From Lycium barbarum (taxonomy: Eukaryota > Streptophyta > Magnoliopsida > Solanales > Solanaceae), in NCBI RefSeq assembly GCF_019175385.1, contig NC_083345.1, forward strand, positions 125,801,657-125,865,656: a stretch of 64,000 nucleotides of DNA. Reading direction: 5' to 3'. The notes under the pieces are model-generated. The model was given only the letters and a program-made list of their open reading frames with translations. It searched no databases and was not told the DNA's origin. Position numbers and translations under genes: made by a program. Within the stretch, counting starts at the first letter, position 1. Every line of letters begins with the position of its first letter. Shown piece after piece: positions 11,486 through 22,815 of the stretch.

Positions 11486-13600
11486 AGGGGAATATATTAG
11501 TTAGCTCAAAAACTTATCCAAAATGTGTACATATATATCAAATCAATAGACATATGTCATGTATTTGTAGATATAATTTTCTCTTTTAATTGTAGTTTAT
11601 TAATGTATGAGTATATTTTTAATTATCATTTACTCATGACAAATTGGTATGATCTTAATTTAAACATCCGATACAAATGAATTTTAATTTACTATTTGTA
11701 TACATGTCAAAATATAGTTTGGCACATGGCAAAATGGCATTGGAGCATGTGGCAGAAAAAGATGTAATCATTTAATTCAAGTAGGAAGACTCCGGTAATA
11801 CCCGGACCAAATTCACGAAGGGAATGGTACTGGGTAATTAATAGCGGAATAACGTTACAAGACCGGACCTGATATGTAGCAGACGTTACGATTCAGTATT
11901 AAGGCAATATTCATTGCCCATTATTGTTCATTATTAAGATTAAATTAATGGTTTGAGAGTTCATGTACTCAACAACAACATACCAAGTGAAATCCCACAA
12001 AGTGGGGTCTAAGGAGGGTGAGTTCATGTACTCGGTACTATAAAAAGAGCTTAACAGCCCTGAAAAAAGTATCATCGAATAATAATGATTTTACACTATT
12101 CATACAAGCTTATCTGCATCAAATTAACTAATTAAAGTTAAGGTTTAAAATTTTAAGAGAAAATAAATGTGTGTAATAGATGTTTATTCTGTATTTATTA
12201 GTTATATAAGAATACTGTTGGTTTCAAAAAGATCGAGAGTTAAATAATCTACTAATTTTTACTTACAATTGTATCTTTAAAGAATCTCTTTTGTTAATGG
12301 ACGAAGCATAATTTGGTGAAGGTATTATTATAGGTCATTTCAAGGCATAATGTTGTCTTAAATCATGAACTCGCTCCATGATTAGTATGAATAGACAAAG
12401 CAAAAGCTTGTGACTTTGAGTGAGAAGAGTGCAAGCCCTAGCAACCGTTGATTTTGAATATCCACTAATGAATAGATCAAATGGCTATCAACGGGGTTAT
12501 AGCGGAATGGTAAGTACCCTTTTATTCTTAATTAGAGATTTCGAGTTGGAGCTTTGAACATGAAGTAGCCTTTTTTTTTTTTTTTTGGTAAAAAAAAAAA
12601 CAAAAAAAAGACATTTACCTTAATGTGGACTTTTTGGCTCGAATCTAATTTAATCGAGTCCCAATACAAGTATCATATCAAAAAATAAAATGAGGTTAGA
12701 CACCTATGATAATGGATGAGATATTTGTCCAAAGCAACTTCCTTTGAATTTTTGGATTAATTTTGGACGCACTCACAATTATGAATAATGATTGAGATTC
12801 TATAGATATTATATAGAATATAGTTAGGTCAATTTTATTGGGATTAAATAAGTTAAGATACTATTCTAACAATCTTTTCTTCTCTTGACAAGCATGTGCT
12901 GGATATATCATACTTTGGCTGCTAATTATTGAAGGTCGTTAGTGTTACAAAATATTTGGTCTTAAAAGAATGAAGCTCCTTCATTGAGATTTTTAAATGA
13001 TTTGCAAATACTATTTTCTTATGTCAATGATTCTTTGAATTTGTTGAAGCTTGGAGTTGATATTTTAATTCAGAGTAGCAACAACAATATGCTAATTAAC
13101 CTTTATTTATTAAACAAAATCTTGATGAAGGCTATATTATATGCATTTAAAAATCGAAGATGGAACCTATTGTGGTGGGGCAAATAACTTCGCAGGATCA
13201 ACAAATATAGAGTTTATAACACTCATTTTGGTCTATTATACTGGTTTTCAAAAATTGAAAGTAACCCAACCTAGTCTAATATAAAAATTTCACTAATTCT
13301 GTAATAATAGTATTTTGATGGACCATGCAATTAATTTAGTTAGTATAATACACGGAAAAAGCTTAAATATTCCATTAAACTATCGGAAATGGCTCATTTA
13401 TGCCATTAAACTATCGGAAATGACTCATTTATGCCATCACCGGTCACCAAAATGACTCATTCATACCATTTTTCATTAACACCGATTTTATAAAACCAGA
13501 TATGACACGTAGCCTCCAGATAAAACCAGATCAAGTTGATATACAATAAGAATTAATTTACTGATAAATATCTACCCAAAGCACGGTGAGAACAATTAAA
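11486..13600. other. Intergenic AT-rich, with a short SINE 3' fragment
   Basis: No gene recognised. 11967-12019 (caacaacaacataccaagtg ... gtggggtctaaggaggg) matches the 3' part of a TS-type SINE on the minus strand. 13360-13445 has a twice-repeated phrase attaaactatcggaaatg, a MITE-end-like remnant. 12571-12608 is a T-run followed by an A-run. Confidence 0.5.
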
Positions 13601-13610
13601 AATTAGAAAC

Positions 13611-13633
13611 AAAAAAAAAAGTAAATAAAAAAA
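13611..13633 (-). terminator. Pol III terminator of tRNA-Gly
   Basis: On the minus strand a T7 run starts 6 nt past the tRNA 3' end and a T10 run follows, both long enough to stop RNA polymerase III. Confidence 0.8.
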
Positions 13634-13638
13634 CAGAG

Positions 13639-13709
13639 TGCGCATCCAGGGAATCGAACCCTGGTCAGTACCGTGGGAGGGTACTATGATACCACTACAC
13701 CAGATGCGC
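13639..13709 (-). tRNA. tRNA-Gly (anticodon CCC)
   Basis: The minus strand folds as a 71-nt tRNA. The acceptor stem is GCGCATC/GATGCGC, with discriminator A from 13639. The D arm contains TGGTGTAGTGGTATCA (A box). The anticodon stem GTACC/GGTAC closes the loop CTCCCAC, so the anticodon is CCC. The T arm is CCAGG-GTTCGATTC-CCTGG (B box). No intron. Downstream on the minus strand are runs of 7 T (13627-13633) and 10 T (13611-13620), the expected Pol III terminators. It is a nuclear-type, apparently intact gene. Confidence 0.95.
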
Positions 13710-13739
13710 TTTTTCTTAGCTTGTCAATTGATTTCTTAA

Positions 13740-14440
13740 AAGAGGATTACAATTCACCATTACAATGTGTTCTTGTTTGTGTTTGTTTCAGCGAAACTAG
13801 AAAAGCAAATATGTGCTTTTGTTTGTGTTTTGTTTCAGTACCTTTTAATACGATTAGCTGCTTATAACGAAATGATAGTTGTTGGTTTTAAGAGTCAGTT
13901 TTGTGATTAAAGGTTCAAACAATTTAATGTTTCATAAACTAAACATGAAATACAAATATTAGTATCTACCGCTGCTTGGAAGAAACTAAAAGAGCAAATA
14001 TGTGTTCCTGTTTATGTTAGTTTCAGTAGCTTTTAATACGATTTTTATCTGCTGATAAAAAGATGGTAGTTACTGGTTTTAAGAGTCAGTTTTGTGATTA
14101 AAGGTTCGAACTTTCTTTATTTGTTCAATTAAAAGAAATACAAATATTAGTATCTACTACTGCTTGGAAGAAACTAAAAGAGCAAATATTTGTTCTTGTT
14201 TGTGTTTTGTTTCAACAGCTTTTCAATATGATTTTTAGCTGCTCATAAAGAAATGATAAAGTTGCTGGTTTTAGAGTCAGTTTTGTGATTAAAAGGTTCG
14301 AACTTTGTTTATCTGTTCAATTGAAAAACACAAATATTAGTAGCTGCTGAGTAGGAAATAAAAAGAAGAAGCAAATATGTGCTATGGTTTGTGTTTGTTT
14401 CCGCAGCTTTTAGTACGGTTTTTAGGTGCTGCTGAGTACG
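13740..14440. repeat. ~185-bp tandem repeat array, about 4 units
   Basis: Units carry gaaactaaaagagcaaatat, then gtttgtgtttgtttcag, gcttttaatacgattttta, gagtcagttttgtgattaaa and ggttcgaac. Anchors fall near 13794, 13980, 14167 and 14356. The array begins about 30 bp from the 5' side of the tRNA-Gly gene. The fourth unit is cut by a SINE at 14447. Confidence 0.85.
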
Positions 14441-14446
14441 CATTTT

Positions 14447-14570
14447 TTCAGCCGAGGGTCTTTTGGAAACAGCCTCCCTACCTTCCAAGGTGGGGGTAAG
14501 GTCTGCGTACACTTTACCCTCCCCAGACCTCACGTTATGGGATCCAACTGGGTATGTTGTTGTTGTTGTT
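14447..14570 (+). mobile_element. TS-type SINE with 13-bp target duplication
   Basis: Body reads gccgagggtc...gaaacagcctccctacc...ggtaaggtctgcgtacac...cccagacctcac...gggtatgttgttgttgttg, the 3' half and TTG-repeat tail of the Solanaceae TS SINE. It is flanked by the direct repeat gagtacgcatttt (14434-14446 and 14571-14583), so the insertion boundaries are clear. The element is 5'-truncated. Confidence 0.9.
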
Positions 14571-14583
14571 GAGTACGCATTTT

Positions 14584-15756
14584 GTGCAACCCTCTAGTGC
14601 TAAATGGGATGAAATTCTTACGAATGTTGCAATCCTCTGCTTCTCACACTAATTGAGAGTTTGAAACTTGTCATTGAGTGTTATTACCATAATTTTCTAG
14701 AGAATTCAAGGTTTAGCACATATAGATAAAATAGATTCACGAGAACCTATGTGCTTCAAAGTAACTGTACTAATTTGACCGGCTTCTGAAATTCGTGAGG
14801 ATCGCATACGAGCCAACTCTCTAGTGCATACTGTGAGCACCGAAGGCATTTGGAACTAGTTGTGAGTCGTTTCTGAATAAAGTTATCTCATAGAAAGTAG
14901 ACAAAGATGTTTGATACAACAGATGCTCAAGATTGTACTCTAGTATATAATACAAATTTCTGCCTTTCACATATGGAAATAGTACACTGATTAGTACTTT
15001 CCCTATTTCTTGCTCTTGATACTACAGAAAAAAGAGTTAATACAGGGATGTTATTTACCCCAAAAAACTCGAATCTCCATAGTTGGTGCACAAAATTTTG
15101 CCTTGCTATAGTTGGATGAGGTCGAGGCTTCAACTCTTATAGATTGCCTCTAATTTTGTGCCTTTGGTATATTTTCGTTTTGCTTTGTCTTTGAGGGATG
15201 TCCAGAGTTACTAGTTAGTTTTTCAGAAATTATATTACATAAAAAGGTTCCGGTTTCAGTTACTCTGACGTCTATTATATATTTTGTTGAAACTCTGAAG
15301 ACTGCTGCCCACTAGACTTAGTGCCACATTTTTTCTGCTGGTGTACCAGTTAACTTATCTTCTTCCTGTAACCGTTGCTTTGGTATAAGGCTTTATTTCT
15401 AAAAGGACAAGATAGCTGCATAGACATTCTTGTTCTTTTAGTTTACCAGGTTTTCCTCCCTGGAAGACATAGGTTCATACATCTTCAGTCGAAATTTGTC
15501 ACAACTTTAGCTTTCAGTCTACTACAGATCTTCACAAAAACTCTTGTTTTGAAGCCTATCCTGCTTTAATTTTCTTCTTTAAAATAATTTCCATTCTTGG
15601 TCATAGCATCCCTGTTTAAGCACTTGGCCATAGAAAAATGCTTTTTTGGTTTTTTTTCTTCCATTTCTTTCAAAAAATTTTACTTTGATTCTTTCATCTT
15701 ATTCTCTGGGGTTTCTATGGTCTGCCTTTTGACATGACATGGTGTTATTTTTGCTT
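14584..15756. other. No recognisable gene
   Basis: Mixed-composition sequence without a supported reading frame. It may be part of a non-coding transcript hosting the snoRNA candidates that follow, but nothing shows this directly. Confidence 0.3.
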
Positions 15757-15864
15757 AAAGCTCTGATGATGAAGTTATCAATATGTTTATATCGTTCCAA
15801 TTTCTGATGCTTTTGGTCATGTACCGGAGCTATATGTGGAACTGAAGGGACAACTGAGGAGCTT
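15757..15864 (+). ncRNA. Candidate C/D-box snoRNA, copy 1
   Basis: Closed by a terminal stem AAGCTC/GAGCTT. Box C ATGATGA follows the 5' stem and box D CTGA precedes the 3' stem (aactgaggagctt). Internal CTGA motifs (tttctgatgc and aactgaaggg) could be D' boxes. A small internal hairpin ggt-catgt-acc is kept in changed form in the two related copies, which argues for selection on structure. About 108 nt. I do not recognise the guide target. Confidence 0.6.
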
Positions 15865-16201
15865 ATTTGCTTACCCTCTTCTGCCTTCTTTGTCAGCATT
15901 AAGTCAGTGCCTCTCTTTTCTGGCATGTCAGGGGCGTCGGAACTCTAACATTCTCCATTGTCATCAATCATCATTAACAATTTTTCATTTATCGTGGGCT
16001 ATGAGTAGCTGTATTTTGCTGGTAACATGCAGAATCAATGCTTTTGATTTGAACTATGTATATTTAGTTGAACGTACATCTCACAAGTTTCTTGCCTTGG
16101 ATCTATCTTGCGCTAAATAGGCCTTTGCCCTTACACCTTTACATAGCATAGAAGAAAATTAGTAGTTGCATATAGAATTAGCCAAATAAAATCGCTTATG
16201 T

Positions 16202-16379
16202 TCTGAAGGCCTAGCGAGTTCCCTTTTTTTTTCCAAGACAAAAGATCGGATGTACTTGTCTAGGTCATGTCTACTTCTTGAGACCAAGATAAGAATGACC
16301 AAAAGTAGACATGACCTGAACAAGTACACCCGACCTTTTTTCTTGAAAAAAAAAAAAAGGAACTTGCTAGGCCTTCAGA
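16202..16379. repeat. Hairpin-forming inverted repeat 1
   Basis: Left arm ttctgaaggcctagcgagtt...gtcatgtctact; right arm agtagacatgacc...aacttgctaggccttcag. Arms of about 75 nt with a loop near 16276-16304. Lies between snoRNA copies 1 and 2. Confidence 0.85.
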
Positions 16380-16383
16380 TTAT

Positions 16384-16588
16384 CCTAAGTCGAAGCAACT
16401 CCATGCTATTTTGGCAGATGCCATTGACCGAAAAGTGGAGGTTTCACCTAGGAGATGGAGCTGACAAAAAACCCTAGATGGAGTTTAAGTGGAGAGTTAG
16501 GATATTTGTGAGCTCCTTTGCCTAGCGGAAACCTTTGGTTTTCAGCCAATGGCATCTGCCAAAATAGCACGGAGTTGCTTTGACTTAG
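16384..16588. repeat. Hairpin-forming inverted repeat 2
   Basis: Left arm ctaagtcgaagcaactccat...ttggcagatgccattg; right arm caatggcatctgccaa...ggagttgctttgacttag. Arms of about 70 nt around a central loop of about 70 nt. Directly adjoins inverted repeat 1. Confidence 0.85.
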
Positions 16589-16743
16589 AGGTAGGGAATT
16601 ACCTCGGGAGTGGAACATTAGTTTGCTTCACTGAAACAAACTCCATATACATTAGCAAATAGTTAATTGTCTTTGGGATTGTTCTTCTCATATCTTTTTT
16701 CATTTTGACTTCAATTATTTCACCTTATTCAATAGTTTGTCTT

Positions 16744-16858
16744 AAAGCTCTGATGATGAAGTTGTCAAGGTGCTTACATATCGTTCCAATTTCTGATGCT
16801 TTTGGTCTATTCATAGACCAGAGGTATATGTGGAACTGAAAGGACAACTGAGGAGCTT
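16744..16858 (+). ncRNA. Candidate C/D-box snoRNA, copy 2
   Basis: Same layout as the copy at 15757: stem AAAGCTC/GAGCTT, box C ATGATGA, central ttccaatttctgatgctttt, box D CTGA. The internal hairpin is longer here (ggtcta-ttca-tagacc). Flanks are also related (ctcttctgcctt downstream of both), so a block of about 200 bp was duplicated with the 16.2-16.6 kb hairpins between. Confidence 0.62.
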
Positions 16859-16859
16859 G

Positions 16860-17380
16860 TTATTTTACTCTCTTCTGCCTTATTTTTCTGAACCACTGTT
16901 AAAGTGTCTTCCAAAAGAATGGCTAATGAAGGTCTTGGAAGTATTTGGAATTACACTTTGATGGTAAATGTTGTCTACGCCTTGGTGGACAGAGTTATCC
17001 GATACATGTACAACATGCTACGTGGTGACTTATCCAAGACTTGGAAATGTGAATGGTAAATATTTTGCAGATTGCAATGAGGTTTCAACTTCGAAGCTAG
17101 GTTCCAATTTGACAGAGGCAGCATGCATATGATCTGCTTCTGAGATTATGGCTGCCACTAACGATTTAGAGGCACATTTTGTTCCATTCGAGGGATTCGT
17201 CAGATTTAAATTAAATACAAAAATTAGAAACACTAAAATATCAATATTAAATGTAGAGTAGAGCAATATATTAGTATCATAAAAAAAACTTCCTATATCA
17301 TAAAAAACTTAGTTTAAAATTTTAGGCTGAGCAGGTACTTGTCTAAAGGGAAAGTTTCTTAAATTGTGTGATATTCGGAA
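16860..17380. other. No recognisable gene
   Basis: Nothing supported beyond the flanks shared with snoRNA copy 1. Short open frames here lack any recognisable motif. Confidence 0.3.
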
Positions 17381-17687
17381 GGGAAAAGGGTCAAATTTAC
17401 CCTCCAAGTATGGTTTATAGTTTAAATTTACTCTCCGTCAAAGTTTGGGATCAAATTTGCTCTCTCCGTTAAAGTTTGGGATCAAATTTGCCCTCAGACT
17501 TTCATCCATATAAGGGCAAATTTATTAAGTATCCTAACGGGGAGAGCGAATTTGATCCCAAACTTTGACGAAGAGGACAAATTTGATCTCAAACTTTGAC
17601 GAAGAGGACAAATTTGATCCCAAACTTTGACGGAGGACAAATTTAAACTATAAATCATACTTGGAGGGTAAATTTGACCCTTTTCCC
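17381..17687. mobile_element. Foldback MITE
   Basis: Left end gggaaaagggtcaaatttac and right end gtaaatttgacccttttccc are inverted repeats that extend inward over ccctccaagtatggtttata. The core contains three direct copies of caaactttgacg plus flanking aggacaaatttgat. TSD not clear. Confidence 0.8.
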
Positions 17688-17714
17688 TATTAGGAAAGAA
17701 CAGAAATCTAGCAT

Positions 17715-17717
<3 letters not shown>

Positions 17718-17774
<57 letters not shown>

Positions 17775-17860
17775 CTAGATGGCCTATGCTCTTGCTGCGC
17801 ACGGGTCCAACACTTTGGATTATAGTGTATATATGTGTATGTAGTTGTGTTTGAATGGTG

Positions 17861-17904
<44 letters not shown>
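17718..17904. repeat. (TA)n microsatellites flanking a GCGCACGGG module
   Basis: (TA)n runs at about 17718-17770 and 17862-17903 enclose tgctgcgcacgggtccaaca and attatagtgtatatatgtg. The module reappears at about 20490-20560. Confidence 0.85.
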
Positions 17905-17905
<1 letters not shown>

Positions 17906-19225
17906 TATGTTCAAAACACGATTAATATAACATTGTAGTTTGTGCTCCGTATCTAAAACTTTATTATATTCGCGTTTGCTACGAATACAAAGTTGGCAAA
18001 AATTTATTAATACTTTTTAAAAGAGAAGAGTTGTTTAAAAGGAAACTATTTTCGTCTCTTTGAGATAAAACAGTAGCAATATTTAAGCATCAGTTGATAC
18101 TTTCAATTTTAATTTAATTAATTTAAAGGGGTAAAATACTTATTATTTTTTATCAAATTTTGATTTGGATAATTCTAATTCAAATTATTAAATTAATTGT
18201 ACATGTTTAAAACGAAACAAAGTAGAAATTGATTTTCTATTTAAACGAAGAAATACTATTTTTTAATTTTTGGTAAATATTCTCGGTTTAGCTCATTTTA
18301 CTTGTCATGTTGTTTTTTGCATGGTTGTTTAAGGAAACGTCAATTAGAATTATAATTTGACTAATTTACCTTATTCATTATTTGATCTCCATTTGATATT
18401 AATCTTTTTTCACATTTATTAGAGTAAGAATAAAAATGAAAAAGTAATTAAATTCTATCATATTTTAAAATATAAATATTTTAAGTATATTTATTTTAGT
18501 AAACATAACAAATAAATGACATGGGGGAATAACAAATACAACAATTAAATATCTAGATTAGATCTCATGCTAATATAAGAAAAGAAAGAAACTTGTATGT
18601 ATTTGGCAACTTAATCTTTTGAAGAAAAACAATAATATGGGGTCCATGTTTTTTGATGTGCAATAATTTCATTTGCTCCCACTAATTGATTGATACGCAT
18701 GTGGCAATGAATCTACTATTATTGACTTGATGGGGATACTTTAGGAATTACATAAAGATTGTTTGATTTTTTAATATATGGGGTGCACGTTTTTTTTTTT
18801 TTTTGACATTGCTTATTTTTTTAATATGGGGTCTACTTTTTTTTTCATTAGCTTGGAGAGGGTGGAGTCTACTTTTTTTAAATGAGTTCAGAGAGGGTGG
18901 GGTCCACTTTTTTTCCCTTTTTTTTAAAATATTGCTTGGTGTTTTTAGTATGGGGTCCACCTTTTTTTTTTAAGAGTGACTGACGACGAAGCATGGGTAA
19001 ACCGATGCTTCTATATAGTAGAAAAATAGAAATATAATAAAGTATTTTTATTTACTTTTTAGAAGAGTTGGTAATATAAAATATAAAATGTCATTTTTTT
19101 GCCCTTAAATAAAAAAGTGGGTGGGACCACAAAAAATTTTTTTGCCCTTAAATAAAAAAGTGGGACCAAACGACGGACGACGATCTTGCTTATAAATCGG
19201 CTCTTCTATACAGTAGTGTAGTAAA

Positions 19226-19229
<4 letters not shown>

Positions 19230-19267
<38 letters not shown>
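19230..19267. repeat. (TA)n microsatellite
   Basis: Uninterrupted TA repeats inside the long-repeat array. Similar short runs lie at about 20619-20639 and 22750-22782. Confidence 0.9.
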
Positions 19268-19269
<2 letters not shown>

Positions 19270-20618
19270 GTTAAAAGTGAACAAATTAAAGTGCACGGAG
19301 GAAATAAATTTATGTAGGAGAATTAAAATTGAACAACATATGCTATATATGAGAAGAGAATAAACACGATTAATATAACGTTATAGTTTGTGCTCCGTAT
19401 CCAAAACTTTATTATAGTAGTGTTTGCTACGAATACAAAGTTGACAAAAATTTATTAATACTTTTTAAAAGAGAAAACTTATTTAAAAGGAAACTATTTT
19501 CTTCTCTTTGAGATAAAACAATAGCAATATTTAAGCATCAGTTGATACTTTGAATTTTAATTCGATTAATTTAAAAGTGTAAAATATTCTATTGTTAATG
19601 TATATAGATTGGGCCTAAACAATACTTATTATTGTTTATCAAATTTTGATTTGAATAATTCTAATTCAAATTATTATATTAATTTTACATGTTTAAAATG
19701 AAACAAAGTAGAAATTTGATTTTCTATTTAAATGAAGAACTACTATTTTTTAACTTTTAGTAAATAATTTTGGTTTAGCTCATTTTACTTGTCATGTTGT
19801 CTTTTGCACGTTTTTTTAAGGAAACGTCAATTAGAATTATTATTTCACTAATTTACCTTATTAATTATTTGATCTCCATTTAATATTATTTTTTCTTTTA
19901 TGACATTAATCTCTTTTCACATTTATTAGAGTAGGGAAAAAAATGAAAAAGTAATTAAATTCTATCTTATTTTAAAATATAAGTATTGTAAGTATATTTA
20001 TTTTAGTAAACATAACAAATAAATAACATGACGGAATAACAAATACAACAGTTCAACATCTAGATTACATCTCAGGCTAATATAAAAAATAAAAAAAATT
20101 ATATGGTTTGTTTACTTAACCTTTTAAAGAAAAGCAATAATATGGGGTCCATATTTTTTGCTGTACAATAAATTCATTTGCTCCCACTAATGAGTTGATA
20201 CGCATGTGGCAATGAACCCATCATTATTGATTTAATGAGATACTTTAGAAATTACATGAATATTGTTTGATTTTTTAATATGGGTTGCATTTTTTTTTTT
20301 TTTGACATTGTTTATTTTTTTAATATGGGATTCACTTTTTTTTATATTGCTTGATTTTGTTAATATGGGATCCACCTTTTTTTCCGTGAGTTTAGAGATG
20401 GTGGGTTCCATTTTTTTTATTTTTTTTTAAATATTGGTTGGTGTTTAATATGGGGCCACACTTTTTTTTATGGACGACGGACGACGAAACCGTGCTGCGC
20501 ACGGGCCCAACATTTTAAATTATAGTGTATTTATATATATGTAGTTGTGTTAGGATAGTGATAATATATATATTTTATATTGCTAATAAACATACATAAG
20601 TTTGTATTATTTTTATGC

Positions 20619-20653
<35 letters not shown>

Positions 20654-22683
20654 GCTCAAAACACGATTGATATAACATTTTAGTTTGTGCTCCGTATCTA
20701 AAACTTTATTATATTAGTGTGTTTAAGCATCAGTTGATACTTTAAATTTTAATTCAATTAATTTAAAGGTGTAAAATACTTATTATTTTTTATCAAATTT
20801 TGATTTGGACAATTCTAATTCAAATTATTAAATTAATTTTACATGTTTAAAATGAAATAAAGTAGGAATTTGATTTTCTATTTAACCGAAGAAATACTAT
20901 TTTTTTATTTTTGGTAAATATTCTCGGTTTAGCTCTTTTTACTTGTAATGTTGTCTTTTGCATGGTTTTTTTTAAGGAAACGTCAATTAAAATTATAATT
21001 TGACTAATTTACCTTATTCATTATTTGATCTTCATTTGATATTATTTTTTCTTTTGCGACATTAATCTCTTTTCACATTTATTAGAGTAAGAATAAAAAT
21101 GAAAAAGTAATTAAATTCTATCTTATTTGAAAATATAGATACTTTAAGTATATTTATTTTAGAAAACATAACAAATAAATGACGTGACGGAATAGCAAAT
21201 ACAACAGTTCAATATCTAGATTAGATCTCAGGCTAATATAAAAAAAAAATTGAATGATTGGCTACTTAACCTTTTGAAGAAAAACAATAATATGGGGTCC
21301 ATATTTTTTGATGTACAATAATTTCATTTGCTCCCACTAATGGGTTGATACGCATGTGGCAATGAATCCATCATTATTGACTTAATGAGATACTTTGAAA
21401 ATTACACGAATACTATTTGATTTTTTAATATGGGATGCACTTTCTTTTTTGACATTATTGCTTTACACTGTTTTTATGCATATATATATACTATGGTCAA
21501 AACACGATTAATATAATATTGTAGTTTGTGCACCGTATTCAAAACTTTATTATATTAGTGTTTGCTACGAATACAAAGTTTGTAAAAATTTATTAATACT
21601 TTTTAAAAGAGAAAACTTGTTTAAAAGGAAACTATTTTCCTCTATTTGAGATAAAACAATAGCAATATTTAAGCATCAGTTGATACTTTGAATTTTAATT
21701 AGATTAATTTAAAGGTGTAAAATACTTATTATTTTTTTTAATCAAATTTTGATTTGGATAATTCTAATTCAAATTGTTAAATTAATTTTACATGTTTAAA
21801 ACGAAACAAAATAAAAATTTGATAAACACGATTAATATAACATTGTAGTTTGTGCTCCGTATCCAAAACTTTATTATATTAGTGTTTGCTATTAATACAA
21901 AGTCTTTAAAAATTTATTAATACTTTTTAAAAGAGAAGACTTGTTTAAAAGGAAACTATTTTCCTCTCTTTGAGATTAAATAATAGCAATATTTAAGTAT
22001 CAGTTGATACTTTCAGTTTAATTCGATTAATTTAAAGGTGTAAAATACTTATTATTATTTTTTTCAAATTTTGATTTGGATGATTCTGATTCAAATTGTT
22101 AAATTAATTTACATATTTAAAACGAAACAAAGTAGAAATTTAATTTTCTATGTAAACGAAGAACTACTATTTTTTAATTTTTAGTAAATATTCTCGATTT
22201 AGCTCATTTTACTTGTCATGTTGTCTTTTGCATGGTTTTTTAAGGAAATTTCAATTAGAATTATAATTTGACTAATTTACCTTATTGATTATTTGATCTA
22301 GATTTGATATTATTTTTTCTTTTACGACATTAACCTCTTTTCACATTTATCAGAGTAAGAATAAAAATGAAAAAGTAATTAAATTCTATCTTATTTTAAA
22401 ATATAAATATTTTAAGTATATTTATTTTAGTAAACATAACAAATAAATGACATGGTGGCAAATACAACAGTTCAATATCCAGATTAAATTTTAGGCTAAT
22501 ATAAAAAAGAAAGAAAATTGTATGGTTTGACTACTTAACCTTTTGAAGAAAAGCAATAATATGGGATGCATATTTTTGTTGTACAATAATTTCATTTGCT
22601 CCCACTAATGGGTTGATACGCATATGATAATATGGGATCCACTTTTTTTTTTTAATTGCTTGGTGTTTAGTATGGGGCCCACC

Positions 22684-22701
22684 GGGGGGGGGGGGGGGGG
22701 G
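22684..22701. repeat. Poly-G run of 18
   Basis: Eighteen consecutive G in an otherwise AT-rich repeat, between gggcccacc and cacagacgcc. Sister copies have T runs or gtccac at the equivalent place. Confidence 0.9.
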
Positions 22702-22746
22702 CACAGACGCCGATCCACCTGTGCTTCTATATAGTTAGAATATGTG

Positions 22747-22785
<39 letters not shown>

Positions 22786-22815
22786 TCATGAGGCCCGTGT
22801 TAAGTTCGGGCCTAA

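Larger units (their letters stand above)
17793..22815. repeat. Array of long AT-rich direct repeats, possibly Helitron-related
   Basis: The anchor cacgattaatataaca-ttgtagtttgtgctccgta recurs near 17918, 19363, 20663, 21505 and 21827. Each is followed by the same sequence (tttgctacgaatacaaag, aaggaaactattttc, taagcatcagttgatacttt, tcatttgctcccactaa, tatggggtccac). Copies are truncated to different lengths (spacing about 1.45, 1.30, 0.84 and 0.32 kb). Ends show gacgacgaagc...tgcttctatatagt and GC-rich words such as ctgcgcacgggccc. At 22790-22811 ggcccgtgttaagttcgggcc forms a hairpin like a Helitron 3' end. No Rep/helicase coding sequence is present. The repeat relation is certain; the Helitron assignment is inference. 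Confidence 0.7.

Noticed and set aside
13740..14440. CRISPR-like or additional tRNA array
   Set aside because: Repeats are about 185 bp, contiguous, without spacers, and the ggttcgaac word is not part of a foldable tRNA.
17494..17914. Open frames with Ile-Tyr runs
   Set aside because: They read through (TA)n microsatellites and a foldback MITE.
17793..22815. Centromeric or satellite DNA
   Set aside because: Only about five copies, of unequal length, with transposon-like ends; not a regular satellite.
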